A DNA stretch of 64,000 nt from Haliclona indistincta (lineage: Eukaryota > Porifera > Demospongiae > Haplosclerida > Chalinidae). A program made the translations under genes and the position numbers. The stretch lies in contig OZ024787.1 of assembly GCA_964017065.1 (NCBI GenBank), positions 250,501 through 314,500 on the forward strand, in the 5' to 3' direction. This document shows positions 31,629 through 42,846 of the stretch, piece by piece (within the stretch, counting starts at the first letter, position 1; each line of letters starts with the position of its first letter). Under the pieces are notes generated by a model. The model was given only the letters and a program-made list of their open reading frames with translations. It did not search any database and was not told the DNA's origin.

Positions 31629-32329
31629 CTCTTCTAGAGTGCTAGAGAAGACAACCCTTCCACTTATTGCCAATTCTTCCAATCCAGCATTTTTGAACAC
31701 TGCTATGTTCTCATGAGCTAGATACTCTAACTTGCCAGTTAAAGCTTCAGAGAAGAACCACGAGATGATCACAGATCCAGACTTTGCATGTATACGGATA
31801 AACTCAATCTGGTATTCACTGAAGCCTTTTAATGCAAGTTCCTCCATGTCCTTTAGAGTTCGTCTTTTAGCCAATTCACTAGAAATCTTGATTGTAAGAT
31901 TCTTCATCTGGTTTGGTTGAACAGGCTCCACTCTGCTGACAACAGCACGTTGAAACTCTATAACTGTGGTTTCCTTGAGAAAAGCTTGCTTTTCTGCTGC
32001 GTACTCTCTCATACGCTCTGTTAGTTGATCTTTCTTGAAGCATGCAACTAGTTGCTGAAGATGGTAAGTGTTGAATGTATCCACATGCTCTTTACGTAGC
32101 TGACGTAAGAGTGTGTTGAAATTAGCACATCGGCTAAACTTTTCACAATCAAATTGATCATCAAGAAAGAATTGTGCTTTCGATAGATCGCACTTGCACT
32201 CAGTAAATAGGTCAAGAAGATCAGTTAGCATATTGGTAAATGAGGTTTCCAAATCACGTAGGCGTTTTACAACATCAGCAGCGGCTCTTATCTCAGCTAC
32301 TCTCTCATTTGCTTCAGAGCTTAATGATC
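31629..32329 (-). CDS. Locus 3 module X
   Basis: A large exon entering in phase 1 and leaving in phase 0. It starts with an acidic/Arg helix (SSEANERVAEIRAAADVV), then FTECKCDLSKAQFFL, the conserved FNTYHLQQLVACF, LTIKISS, LKDMEELALKGF, SVIISWFF and LEELAISGRVVF. The order of motifs matches module X of loci 1 and 2, at lower identity. It follows the death-domain exon directly. Confidence 0.6.
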
Positions 32330-32619
32330 CTTATTGAAAAAATTAATAGTTAGCTTCATTTGATAATCACATATGATTAGAGAAACTATAGTGTAGCTTA
32401 AATTATCTGAATTTTAATATGTGTCTCTACACCCCAAGTCAATATTTTTTAGCCTAAAAAGCCTAAAGAATGTTGGATTACGCTATGTCTATAATAAATT
32501 TCTGTGCAGCCATGCAGATTGGAAACAGTGTAAACAGGTTAGCCTTTTCAAAGGACTTAAAATCGGAATTATTTTTACACCTCATAAATTACACTCCTTG
32601 AGTATAAGCTAAGACATAC

Positions 32620-32896
32620 CTTGCTCCTCCTCATTAGCATCTGAAGAATCAGGTAACAGATACTTTCTACTCAGTGTCACAGCCAGTACGAGATAGTTGT
32701 TCTGCTCCAGTGCTTGAATCACCATCTTCCATGAGGCATCCAGCTTGTATTGCAACCAAAATTGGAACATTTTGATCTTTTGCTCTCCAACATTAGGGCA
32801 TTCTCTCTTGATAGCATCAAGATTGCTTATTGGAATGCCCAAAGTTGCACCAAACACGTACCAGTTGGTCACATCCTTCAGTTCCTTTACCAATAG
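32620..32896 (-). CDS. Locus 3 death-domain exon
   Basis: Encodes a canonical Death domain: NWYVFGATLGIPISNLDAI, MFQFWLQYKLDASWKMVIQ and ALEQNNYLVLAVTLS. The W/LG/L spacing and the WLQ..ASW..V..AL pattern are the family hallmarks. The exon ends EEEQG in phase 1, matching module X. Its 5' acceptor (TTTAG, phase 0) does not fit the 2A-leader exon at 39234 (phase 1), so an unrecognised intermediate exon or a different first exon is required. Confidence 0.75.
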
Positions 32897-32999
32897 CTAA
32901 ACTGTCGGAGAAATATCTGTGGACGAATGGATAAAAGTATACAACTCCATGTAAATTACTGTCTGACCGAAACCAAGTACTGTGTGATTTGTGAAGCAA

Positions 33000-34080
33000 G
33001 AAATATTAGAGGTATGTATAGGAGTGTATAGCTACATGTAAAGCCATGTAACTAAAATTATTATAAAATAATATTTTAGTGAGCTTGATCAAGCTCTGTG
33101 ATGTGTTCAGGACATGCAATCACACTTGCAAGTATAGCTTCAATGTAGAAAGCTACATAGACCTATCAGATATCATTGGTGAGAGGTAGAGTACACTGTA
33201 CATGCCTGGTCTCTAAAAGAAAAGGATGTTTGTGAGATGTAGGTACTGCTGAGACAAGGCATAACAATTTATATCAGTATAAGAATGGTGTAGTGAGCGC
33301 TGACACAAGCACTATATCCTTCTATGATCTTTGCCAGTTTGAGATCATTGCATATAGAAAAGAAAATAATTGAAAAAGATTTCTGACGAAATCAAAAGGA
33401 TGTAAGGATGGTCCACAAAGTAAACCAACAAGAAACTATAGCATGGAAAGATAACACGATTAATTAGAAACATCCCTACATCATTTGCTGTAGTCTGTCC
33501 GGAAGAATGTTCAGCACGCCTCACTTTATCACAAGCTCTGTGCTTGCTTAGTCTCGGTCTCCTTCTTCAGTGGTTTAGCAGTTCGGTGTGCCCGTTCACG
33601 CTCTATAATTGTTGTTTCTCTTAGTGAAAGAATCGCCAGCACTATCCATAATACTTGTACAACTACACATGCAACAGTTGAGTAAAATAAAAATCGTTCG
33701 ATGAATTACAGTGCAAGGGCATTTACAAAATGATGGTGATATACTTGTATAACTCGTAGGCTGCACTTCGATCAGTATATTGGGCTCATTCTAGTATACA
33801 GATGCAAAATAATTTACACCTTGTCTTGGACGATGATTAGGAAGAGCATAATGTCTACTATTACAGATGTCTCGGTGGAAGTGCATGCATAATACTGACC
33901 GGACAAACAGTAACTGTAACTATAATCAGTATGACAATCAGAAGCAATCAAAAGCCAAACAGTGCTGACCACATATTGTGAGTTGTGAATATTTTACTGG
34001 GCGTGCCTACAATCTACGCGCACGCACGAGCTAGCTCCCGTGCGAGCAGCCTGCTAAGCTTTTACCTATGCTATAGACCT
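33000..34080. other. Unassigned intronic or spacer sequence
   Basis: No coding frame or obvious repeat was recognised. It probably belongs to the long 5' intron of locus 3. Confidence 0.4.
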
Positions 34081-34084
34081 ACGC

Positions 34085-35360
34085 CTATTTTAGCAACAAA
34101 CTAAGAGCCGTTTATCACACAATTTGCATTGTTTCGGGTAGCTTGCTGGTACAAGAGTGCTATTTAGTTTTAAACGGTTATAAACCTCGGTTTTCAGTGC
34201 ATGTGTGAATTTGGATTCCTCGGGCTTCGCCCTCGGTATCCAAATTCCCATATACACCTCTACCTCGGTGTATAACCTACGTATAAATCTAACCTCCAAG
34301 CTACTATGCGGTCTGCTGCATGTAGTTCTGTTTTCAGAGAAGTGCTGATAGTCAGCAAAAGCCATTGAGGTGAGCAAACCACGCCATAACCTCGGCCATA
34401 ACTCACGAACATAGCTTTATAACCAAATTAAAATTCTTACAATTCATTTCCGAGTAAACATTGACTTTTTGCTGACAATGTATTGCCACGTTTCAGCGCT
34501 TAGTTTTCAGCGAGCGACGAGAAATCCTGCCGACAGACAGACGGATACATGATACACAAACCGATCTTTGCGGCTCCGCCCATAGTCTTGTTATGGCAAC
34601 ACACAGCCTATAGCTTCACTTTATCTTTTACAACCAGCAGCTCCACAGACCTGATATCTGCACTATATCTATGGTTTATTGCTCTTTCATGTGTACAGTG
34701 AGCATTACACAGAGTCAATGTTTCTGATCCAACCATAATAATGACCAGGCGACCACTGCAGGGCGACCAGGACTTTTATTTTTTTTAATCAAGTGGTCTA
34801 AACTCAACATGTTATCCTACAGGCTTTGTTCATGATAATTGACTACCACAGACCACGAACATTAACCCTTAACCCCTAATCACGCCATTTGGCATCTTAC
34901 ATACTTCAGACACGATAAATTTATTAAAAGGTGCAAAAAATAATTATTCTAAAATTAAGGCAAGTCGAAGAATACAAATAACAGTAAATAACCCAGTTAG
35001 ACAGGCCAATTTTTTGGTATTTTACAATTATTATTACATAGTACGTCATCTTTCACCAATCAGATTGCTCTATTCGAGGGCATTAATGTAGGTTATTGAC
35101 CGCGCGTAGCATCTTCTATAGCAACAGACCGTTGCGTCTTTGCGAGTTTGAAAAATTCGCGATGTTATTGCGCTCACAGAGATGAACTATGTAATAAATC
35201 ATTTATTGCCCTACACAACTCGGGCATTAACCGACATTAATGACCTCGGGAAGTCGGTTGCCCTCGTACAGTCTCGGGCTGCGCCCTCGACCGTAACTCG
35301 GGCGACCGACTTTCCCGCGGTCATTAATGTCGGTTAATGCCCTCGCGTGAGGGCAATAAC
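34085..35360. repeat. CTCGGG-type hairpin repeats
   Basis: Two related hairpins: GGATTCCTCGGGCTTCGCCC at about 34213 within a GGTTATAAACCTCGG context, and 35100-35360 where CATTAACCGACATTAATGAC pairs with its complement around a CTCGGGCTGCGCCCTCGA loop. A third relative lies at 61495-61650. The stretch at 34490-34600 is the inverted relative of the repeat next to the N gap, and 34860-35010 is an end of repeat family M. Confidence 0.6.
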
Positions 35361-35499
35361 TAATACTAAAAACATTGGAGGCATTTTAGGGGAAAAGTTG
35401 GCAGATAGCATTTTCTGACCCAGTTTTTCATGCTGAATTCAAATATGCTGTCTGCCAAAGCAGCTGAAACATTTTTTAATAGTTAATAAATTTTTATTT

Positions 35500-36413
35500 T
35501 TAATGATATTCATTGTAAACAATGTGGTTATAACAAGTAAAATGATTGTCACACAATTCATTTCCATGGTTACATGTGCAGTCTCTTGTGCAGTTCAAGT
35601 TTGCCTTTTTACACCTGCAACATAAAGTTTTATATCCAGTTTTGCACTTGCATGCTTCTTTGCAGGATTCTGGTACTGGTGCAACATAGGCTTTGTGTTC
35701 CTTCTTCCATCTTCCAACCCATGCTTTCTGTATTTGGTATCGTGGGATAGGCCAAATGAGCTTGCCTCCATACTGCTGCTTGATAATGAGCACGTTGAAT
35801 GTGAAAGTAAAGAGCATCACTAGTCGGCTGCAGCGATTCTGGCGACAGTGTCTTGTTAAAAAGTATCAATCTTGCTTCATTGGTATTTCTCACACTAAAG
35901 TTTGCAGATAAACTGCTCAGTATTCTGTATTGTCTCAGCTGTCAATTCACCTTTTCCTAAGTTTTCCAAAAGACGATGATGTGTCTGAAAAGTCTTCTAA
36001 GCAGACTTCTTACTATGGCCAGCAATGTATGATGTAGTGTCACAGCCAGTCAATGCATGGAATGCTGGAAGTAACTGAATTGTAAGCCATAATTTTATCA
36101 CTAACTACAGTGTATTTCATGGATGGGAATATATTGCCTCTTCTTAGCTGTCCCTGTTTTGAACCAAAGCTGGGTACAAGTAATTCTATGGAAGTGACCT
36201 AAGAGCAAAGCAATGACATACACTGCACCACTATTTTATCTGTGTGGTTTTTAGAACTATTCTGGTGTCTGTCTCTTCATGTCGTGCTTCAAGTGGTTCT
36301 GACTGTACAAAAGCATTAACAAAATCTCCAAATGTTACAAGTCCTGTTGGCTTGCCAATAGCTAGTATAAGTGCCTGGCCATCAAGGATGAGAGTGGCAT
36401 TCTGCATGTCCAC
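35500..36413 (-). pseudogene. Transposon-type ORF fragment, left arm
   Basis: Mirrors the right arm. Segments in changing frames include LDGQALILAIGKP and FGDFVNAF in the loop, HEETDTRIVLKTT, and then ALYFHIQRAHYQAAVW and a Cys-rich end CKEACKCKTG, CCRCKKANLNCTRDC. The Cys-rich end looks like a CXC/tesmin-type metal-binding motif seen in widespread transposon-associated proteins with an HALTGCDTTS motif. No frame is open across the whole arm. Confidence 0.65.
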
Positions 36414-36459
36414 AGCAGAAAGACTTGATGGACATGTAACGGTTGAATCATCTCACTCA

Positions 36460-37278
36460 GATATAGACACAGAACCACTTGAAGCACGACATGAAGAGAC
36501 AGACACCAGAATAGTTCTAAAAACAACACAGACAAAATAGTGGTGCAGTGTATGTCATTGCTTTGCTCTTAGGTCACTTCCATAGAATGACTTGCACCCA
36601 GCTTTGGTTCAAAACAGGGACAGCTAAGAAGAGGCAATATATTCCCATCCATGAAATACAGTGTATAGTTAGTCATAAAATTATGGCTTACAATTCAGTT
36701 ACTTCCAGCATTCCATGCATTGACTGGCTGTGACACTACATCATACAGTGCTGGCCATAGTAAGAAGTCTGCTTGGAAGACTTTTCAGACACATCATCGT
36801 CTTTTGGAAAACTTAGGAAAAGGTGAATTGACAGCTGAGACAATACAGAATACTGAGCAGTTTATCTGCAAACTTCTACTAGTGTAAGAAATACCAATGA
36901 AGCAAGATTGATACTTTTTAACAAGACACAGTCGCCAGAATCGCTGCAGCCGACTAGTGATGCTCTTTACTTTCACATTCAACGTGCTCATTATCAAGCA
37001 GCAGTATGGAGGCAAGCTCATTTGGCCTATCCCACGATACCAAATACAGAAAGCATGGGTTGGAAGATGGAAGAAGGAACACAAAAGCCTATGTTGCACC
37101 AGTACCAGAATCCTGCAAAGAAGCATGCAAGTGCAAAACTGGATGTAAAACTTTATGTTACAGGTGTAAAAAGGCAAACTTGAACTGCACAAGAGACTGC
37201 ACATGTAACCATGGAAATGAATTGTGTGACAATCATTTTACTTGTTATAACCACATTGTTTACAATGAATATCATTAA
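36460..37278 (+). pseudogene. Transposon-type ORF fragment, right arm
   Basis: In order: HEETDTRIVLKTTQ, LWFKTGTAKKRQYIPIHEI, PAFHALTGCDTTS, SAWKTFQTHHRLLENLGKGE, ARLILFNKTQSPESLQP, ALYFHIQRAHYQAAVW, and CKCKTGCKTLCYRCKKANL. The pieces lie in more than one frame with at least two breaks, so it is non-functional. The order agrees with the C-terminal half of a large transposon-associated protein family in invertebrates. The N-terminal half is absent. Confidence 0.7.
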
Positions 37279-37429
37279 AAATAAAAATTTACTATTAAAC
37301 AATGTTTCAGATGCTTTGGCAGACAGCATATTTGAATTCAGCATGAAAAACTGGGTCAGAAAATGCTATCTGCCAACTTTTCCTCTAAAATGCCTCCAAT
37401 GTGTGGAATTTTGAAAAAAAGTCTAGTCT

Positions 37430-39020
37430 AAGTGGTTTTTGGCACACTCCTGCACTAAATGTATTGGCGTCCAGCATTTTCTATGGCTTCAAATAGCCAC
37501 CACAAAAAAATTGGACATTTTACGGCTTCGGGACGCTCGGGAAACACACTTTGGCACATTCTCCATGATCTGGGCTACATTTTGCACTCATCAATACCAC
37601 TGCTATTTGTATGTACTTTTCAATAGCCAGCCCCAAAGTACCATAACTCCGAGCCAAATTTGATGCACTTTATTGGCTTCGCTTCCGAAGTGGGAGAAAC
37701 ATCTTCACCAACTTTAGTGTGGGCAATAATTATGACGTAAATTTGAGACCAGTAGCAGAGATATTCGTGAGAGAATTGGTTAACATTTACGAGGTTAAGA
37801 TTCTAGCAAGATCATTAACCCTTTAAGCCCTAATGACGCCATTTTGCGTCATACATACTTCAGACAGCATAACTTAATGAAAAAGTCACGGAAAAGTGCT
37901 AAAATGTCCCCAAAAGGTGGCGGGTTACCGTTTTAATGAGAGTCATGACTTTACAAATGGCTATTTCTTTTTTAGCCAAGTCTATCTGTGCAGACGGAGT
38001 TGCAGTGTGCGCTTTGTTTGCCTATAGATAGGCATCGATAATAGCAAGTTTCAGCCACCCTGACGTAGTGGTCGCACTGATCACTGAACGACGAGCTCGC
38101 CAGGTGAAGACTAAGCACGATCGAGTTTTTACAATTTTTCTTTAGTTGTGTGGAAAGTACGAAGCTAAAACTGCTCCTGCAAGCTCATCTTCCATTCGTG
38201 GAGGAGCCTGCGTATCGATTTCGCCGAGCAATGCTCGTACGCGATACTACAGCTGCGTACTCTGTACTGTCTGGCAGTACATGGCTGCAGTATCACGTAC
38301 GAGCATTGCTCGGCGAAATCGATACGCTGGCTCCTCCACGAATGGAAGATGAGCTAGCAGGAGCAGTTTTAGCTTCGTACTTTCCACACAACTAAAGAAA
38401 AATTGTAAAAACTCGATCGTGCTTAGTCTTCACCTGGCGAGCTCGTCGTTCCGTGATGGCGACCACTACGTGGCTGAAACTTGCTATTATCGATGCCTAT
38501 CTATAGACAAACAAAGCGCACACTGCAACTCCAACCGCAAAAAATTGACCGGTTTTCGGCGCGCCCCCTGCGCTAAACGTATTGGCTTTTGGCATTTCTA
38601 TGGCTTCAGTGGAAATTCCACAACATTTTAGGAAAAAGAAATGGCAACCAAGAAAATTTGGACATTAATTTTTATGGCTTCGGGTGCTCGGAAAACACAT
38701 TTTTGTGCATTCTCTATGATCTGGGCTACATTTTACATTGACCAAAACCACTGCTATTTACATGTACTTTTCAGTAGCCAGCCCCAAAGTACTAACTTTG
38801 AGCAAAATTTGACGAGGTCGCTGCACTTTATCGGCTTCACTTTCGAAGTGGGAGGGGCATATCGACCGACTTGAGTGTGGGGCAATTGCGGCTACTCACT
38901 GGCGTAAAAGGACGCAAATTTGAGACCAGTAGCACAAAAGACACAAGATATTCACGATAGAAGTGGTCAGCATTTACGAGGTTAAAATTTCAGCAAGATA
39001 ATTTAGTAATTAAAGGGTTA
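37430..39020. mobile_element. Repeat family M copies enclosing a 540-bp palindrome
   Basis: 37430-37845 and 38560-39020 are both relatives of 29885-30485, inverted with respect to it. Between them lies a palindrome (37993-38536) whose arms include TATAGATAGGCATCGATAAT, GACGAGCTCGCCAGGTGAAG and TCGATTTCGCCGAGCAATGC and whose centre is near 38265. The frames at 38146-38395 are palindrome sequence. Confidence 0.75.
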
Positions 39021-39233
39021 ATATTAAGTAATTAAAGGGTTGACAAGATAGACAGCTCTGTAATTAATTTTTATTACATTGTACATTGACTTTCAAAAAT
39101 TGACCAGCAAGGAGACCACAAACAAAAAAATTAATTTACATGGCCTAATGTGCACGACAAGAACCAATTATGCAAAAATTGCTTCTAATCTTGTTTACAA
39201 ATGTTTGAGACACACACATCATATGGTACTCAC

Positions 39234-39624
39234 CTATAGGGCCTGGATTAGTCTCAATGTCGCCCGATAAGATCAGTAACTGAGAAACAATCGCTATCAG
39301 TAGCATGACCACAGCATCTCTCAACAGATCACCAGGCAAGTAAAGCATGCCATCAGTATTCAAAGAGGAGAGAAGAGAGTAGACAGCCTTAGATCCTAGT
39401 GTTTTGGCAGAGGAGTTCTTCCTATCAGCTGATTGCTGTTGCTGGATACTGACGAAAACTGTAGTAGATTCATCAGAAGACGAGTTTTCAGCAGAGAAGG
39501 CACAATTATGTTCATGATCGGAAGAAGCCGGAACGTGTTTGATAGTAGATGGTATTGGCGATGAATCACCTTTTGGTGAATGGGCCGTCGACGGTATGGA
39601 TGATTTCTCCGAGGGGTCCGACAC
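39234..39624 (-). CDS. Locus 3 leader exon with 2A-like motif
   Basis: The conserved leader, SIPSTAHSPKGDSSP, SAENSSSDESTTVFVSI, LNTDGMLY, leads directly into LRDAVVMLLIAIVSQLLILS and GDIETNPGP, then a CCTATAG|GTGAGT donor in phase 1. Starting at the internal Met gives MLLIAIVSQLLILSGD and so on, a minimal signal-plus-2A peptide. Unlike locus 1 there is no extra 400-base segment between LNTDG and the hydrophobic stretch. The upstream coding part (39804-39995, with IPIQLWRARIG) is separated by a 194-bp MITE. Confidence 0.6.
39238..39264 (-). other. 2A-like ribosome-skipping motif, locus 3
   Basis: Encodes GDIETNPGP, differing from the locus 1 motif only by Val to Ile, a change the D(V/I)ExNPGP signature allows. 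It is again preceded by a hydrophobic segment and followed within two codons by a phase-1 splice donor. Confidence 0.8.
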
Positions 39625-39803
39625 AAGTGAAATCTCGTACGCTGACTGGTGAAATCACTTGAAATCATGGGTGAAATCACCGTATTTTCCCCGTATACTG
39701 ACCATTTTCCCGTATACTAACACCCACGCTTAATTAAACCAGTGAAATCACTCTGAAATCAGTGAAATCTCGTACGCGAAATCACGCAGTGTCGGACCCC
39801 TCG
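39610..39803. mobile_element. 194-bp hAT-like MITE in the leader of locus 3
   Basis: Terminal inverted repeats CGAGGGGTCCGACAC and GTGTCGGACCCCTCG, flanked by an 8-bp direct repeat GATTTCTC (39602-39609, 39804-39811). The homologous site in locus 1 (about 21925) is uninterrupted, an empty-site control. An 8-bp duplication fits the hAT superfamily, although P and Merlin elements also make 8 bp. Confidence 0.9.
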
Positions 39804-39995
39804 GATTTCTCAAAGCGGAAAGCTCTTGGACCAGCTGAGTAACACTTGACATTGAACAGTCCTATCCTAGCCCGCCATAGCTGTATAGGAATCATCTTCA
39901 AGCAGTCAGCCCGTTCATATAAAGTAACAAGGTGACTACAAGGTGACTTATTTAACTGCAACTCAGGCTTTGTGGATTTATTTACACCCGGCACG
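39804..39995 (-). pseudogene. Upstream leader segment of locus 3, cut off by MITE
   Basis: Encodes MIPIQLWRARIGLFNVKCYS, corresponding to the start of the locus 1 leader. The frame then enters the MITE and stops. If this segment was coding, it is broken in locus 3. If it is 5' untranslated sequence the insertion may be harmless and translation could begin at the Met before LLIAIV. Confidence 0.45.
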
Positions 39996-40534
39996 CCCAG
40001 TACCGTACGTGATAACGTGAAAAACAGCTTTTCTGCCTGTTCTCAATAATCATAACTGATGTAATGAAAATGAATGTTAGGTAGCGGATCGCTCGGTATG
40101 TAGACTGGGTACTGACCAGTAGATCGTAAACAGCGAACACATACTTGAGTCTGGCGTCTTTTCTGTGACCACATAGTTCGTGGAAGATATTTCACACGAT
40201 CACATTGTCTGCAGGTGTGGGCGGGGCTCGTATGATAAACTTCAGAGACACGAAACATGCATTTTTTGATTCCTGTATTCAAGATGAAAATATTTGCTAA
40301 AACTGAGGAATTAGTGATGGAAAATCAGAAATTAGCAATGAAGAATACAGCCACTGGCCCACAATGTAAACCAACAAGAAAGTGAGTGTTCAGCCCCGCC
40401 CATGTTCGACCACGCACCACGTGACTAGCGAGCGATGAGAGTAGGCGTTCCCGTCCTCAGCAGATTTGGCTGTGAGTGTATCAACAGCCACTGCTGGTGG
40501 TGCTGCTAGCTATAGCTAGCTAGTCGCCTTCATC
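39995..40534. promoter_or_regulatory. Divergent promoter region, locus 3 and neurobeachin-like gene
   Basis: Only about 0.5 kb separates the leader of locus 3 (minus) from the first exon of the neurobeachin-like gene (plus). It contains the duplicated block with GGGCGGGGCTCGTAT, also present upstream of locus 1. Shared regulation is inferred from head-to-head arrangement only. Confidence 0.4.
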
Positions 40535-40950
40535 ATGTCGACCCCAGTACGTAGAGACTCACGGCGGAGGAGAAGGTGAGGGCCACTTAAGTGTGAAAGT
40601 GTCATCACTTGATCCGGCTTCTCTCGATCCTTCCAGTCAGCACTCTCGTGGGGCTCTGTGCGATCCGAACATGATCTGGCAGAGCTATCGAGCGTGTATG
40701 CAACGCGGAGAGAAGGCGGTGAGTGTGTGTTAGTACAGCTGTATTGATCACAGCAGCTGGTTAGACCAGTATATAGCTATTGGGTGTTGTTGACAATAAC
40801 ATCACTATACTAACATGTGTGTGTCATTGTGTTGCTGTAGAAGGCTTATGGTAACTTGTACAAGTATATTGAGCTGTGGGTGGAGTCAACACCACGCCAG
40901 ACCCAGGCCATGAGATACAGGATGGATGATGGGATAGTGTTCAGCTTAGC
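40535..40950 (+). CDS. Neurobeachin-like gene, exons 1-3
   Basis: Exons 40535-40575, 40637-40718 and 40841-40950 join in phases 2, 0 and 2, and the last donor matches the acceptor at 52582. The start is ATG TCG ACC CCA, giving MSTPVRRDSRRRR, then IWQSYRACMQRGEKA and YGNLYKYIELWVEST. Family identity comes from later exons (57142-58143). This is the N-terminal end of a large scaffold protein of the BEACH family, which acts in vesicle traffic. Introns 1 and 2 are about 61 and 122 bases, showing how compact the gene was before its third intron expanded. Confidence 0.65.
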
Positions 40951-41519
40951 GTGAGTATCCCCAGCTAACTACACACACACACACACACACATAACAAAGG
41001 TTTTCAGCCTTCGAAATTGTACCCAGCGGTGCCAGATACCACGATAGCAACTGACAAGGCAGCAGCTGGGAGTACCTGTGCTCTAATCAGATGTACAAAG
41101 CTGGTGTTTAATTGTCAGATATCCTCCTCCACTAGCTGGGCTAATGAACTACTGTACTGAACATGCTGAGCTGAATATGATCATTGCGATGTCTCATTGT
41201 TTACTTCATCATCGATCATGATGCTCATCTACATGTCACATGATGTGTTGCTACATGTCACATGATGCTCATCTACATGTCACATGATGCTCATCTACAT
41301 GTCACATGATGTGGTACATAACATTGCTACATGAGTTGATCATAGATATTAGAGAGGTTTAGATTCACGTTCAATCGCGAACGGCAACGCCAAATGTTAG
41401 ACCTGATCAGAGTGACGTCACAATAGTATACGAAACAGTAGACGAGTATGTGCACGCGCCATTACGCAGTAGATCGTTGCTGCGTGCACTGACTGCTGCT
41501 CGTCGTGCTCGAGCGAGAG

Positions 41520-42824
41520 ATGGATTCTAGGACGAAGTAAGTAGCAAATGGTTGCTATAACAGTTTTACATTCATGTAGACGACAGTTGAACGAGATCGT
41601 AGAATTAATAATCCAGGAGTCTATGGCCAGCGATTTGAGCGACTCTGATTCTAGTGAAGACGAAGAGATGATTGCTGCTATCATGTTAGAACTCGCTCTA
41701 GCTCCAAAAGTTGCTCTAGGTCCTCGGCTAAATCTCGATGACTTATCGCCATTGGAATGCGAGCAGCTTTTAGGTCAGTAATCAAAAACACGCGAGAGCT
41801 CATAGATACCGTCCTGATTCAAAATAACTGTAGGTTTGAGAAAGAGGATATTCAACGACTGTTCCAAGCGCTGGTTATTCGGCCTAGGTATGTATGTGAG
41901 CAGGGTACAACAGCTACTGGAATGGAGGCTCTCTTGATACTGCTGAGAAGATTGACTTACCCAAACAGGCTAAGCGATCTGACCAAATTGTTTGGACGGT
42001 CAAAGACGGAGTTGAGTCTTATCTTTAATATTGTGAGCCTTTGTAATAATAATTATTAAGGATTATGAGTACTTTGCTTTGGTGTAGATCCTTGATGATG
42101 TACATACCAGGCATAGTCACCTTCTCTCAAGTTTCGATCTTGTATGGCTCGACAAGCAGGCATTTGCTGCAGCTATTGAAGAGAGAGGAGCTCCACTATC
42201 TACATGCATAGGGTTTGTGGATGGTACAGTTAGACCAACTGCTCGACCAATCAGACATCAGCGTATGTTATTCAATGGACACAAGAGAGTCCATTGCATA
42301 AAATTTCAGGTAATGTGCTATTATTTTCATTTTGTAATTTTTATGTGTTAATTCTGCAGTCTATCACTACTCCAAATGGTCTCATAGCACACTTATTTGG
42401 ACCTGTAGAGGGACGAAGACACGATGCTTTCATATTGCGTGAGAGTCAGGTGCTGGACAAACTTCGACCAATGGTTCATCCTAATGGAGACCCTTATGTG
42501 ATTTATGGCGATCCAGCATATGGGTTATCTCGCAATGTGATTTCTCCGTTCGGTCGCGGTCAACTGACCCAACCACAAATTGAGTTCAACAAATCCATGA
42601 GTGCCGTTCGTATAGCAGTCGAATGGAATTTTGGGAAGGTCACACAGTTGTTCGCTTTCCTGGATTTCAAGAAGAATTTAAAAATTCTCTTGCAACCTGT
42701 AGGCAAGTACTACTTCGTAGGAGTTCTCCTAGCTAACTGTCATACTTGTCTATACGGCTCTCAGACATCTAGCTATTTTAATGTACACCCACCAAGTTTA
42801 GAAATGTATTTGTCAAATACTTAA
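41520..42824 (+). CDS. Harbinger-type DDE transposase
   Basis: Five exons (41520-41536, 41580-41777, 41834-42032, 42088-42309, 42360-42824) join without frame errors to about 366 residues. The start MDSRTKRQLNEIVELI is followed by an acidic Ser/Asp stretch. A helical DNA-binding-type part follows (EALLILLRRLTYPNRLSDL, LFGRSKTELS). The DDE core shows GFVDGT, then YGDPAYGLSRN and AVEWNFGKV, giving D, D and E in correct order. It looks intact and possibly active or recently active. It cuts and pastes the element together with the Myb-like partner encoded opposite. Confidence 0.85.
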
Positions 42825-42846
42825 TTCAATAATATAATAATTATTG

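Larger units (their letters stand above)
35365..37404. mobile_element. 2-kb palindrome made of two inverted transposon fragments
   Basis: The arms 35365-36295 and 36468-37404 are near-identical inverted copies, starting ATTGGAGGCATTTTA and AAGTTGGCAGATAGC, with a loop of about 170 bases. Each arm carries the same protein-coding fragment, reading outward from the centre. It sits in the long 5' intron of locus 3. Confidence 0.85.

Noticed and set aside
32817..32999. 60-codon minus frame upstream of the locus 3 death domain
   Set aside because: Overlaps the death-domain exon in another frame. Using its acceptor would put the death domain out of frame.
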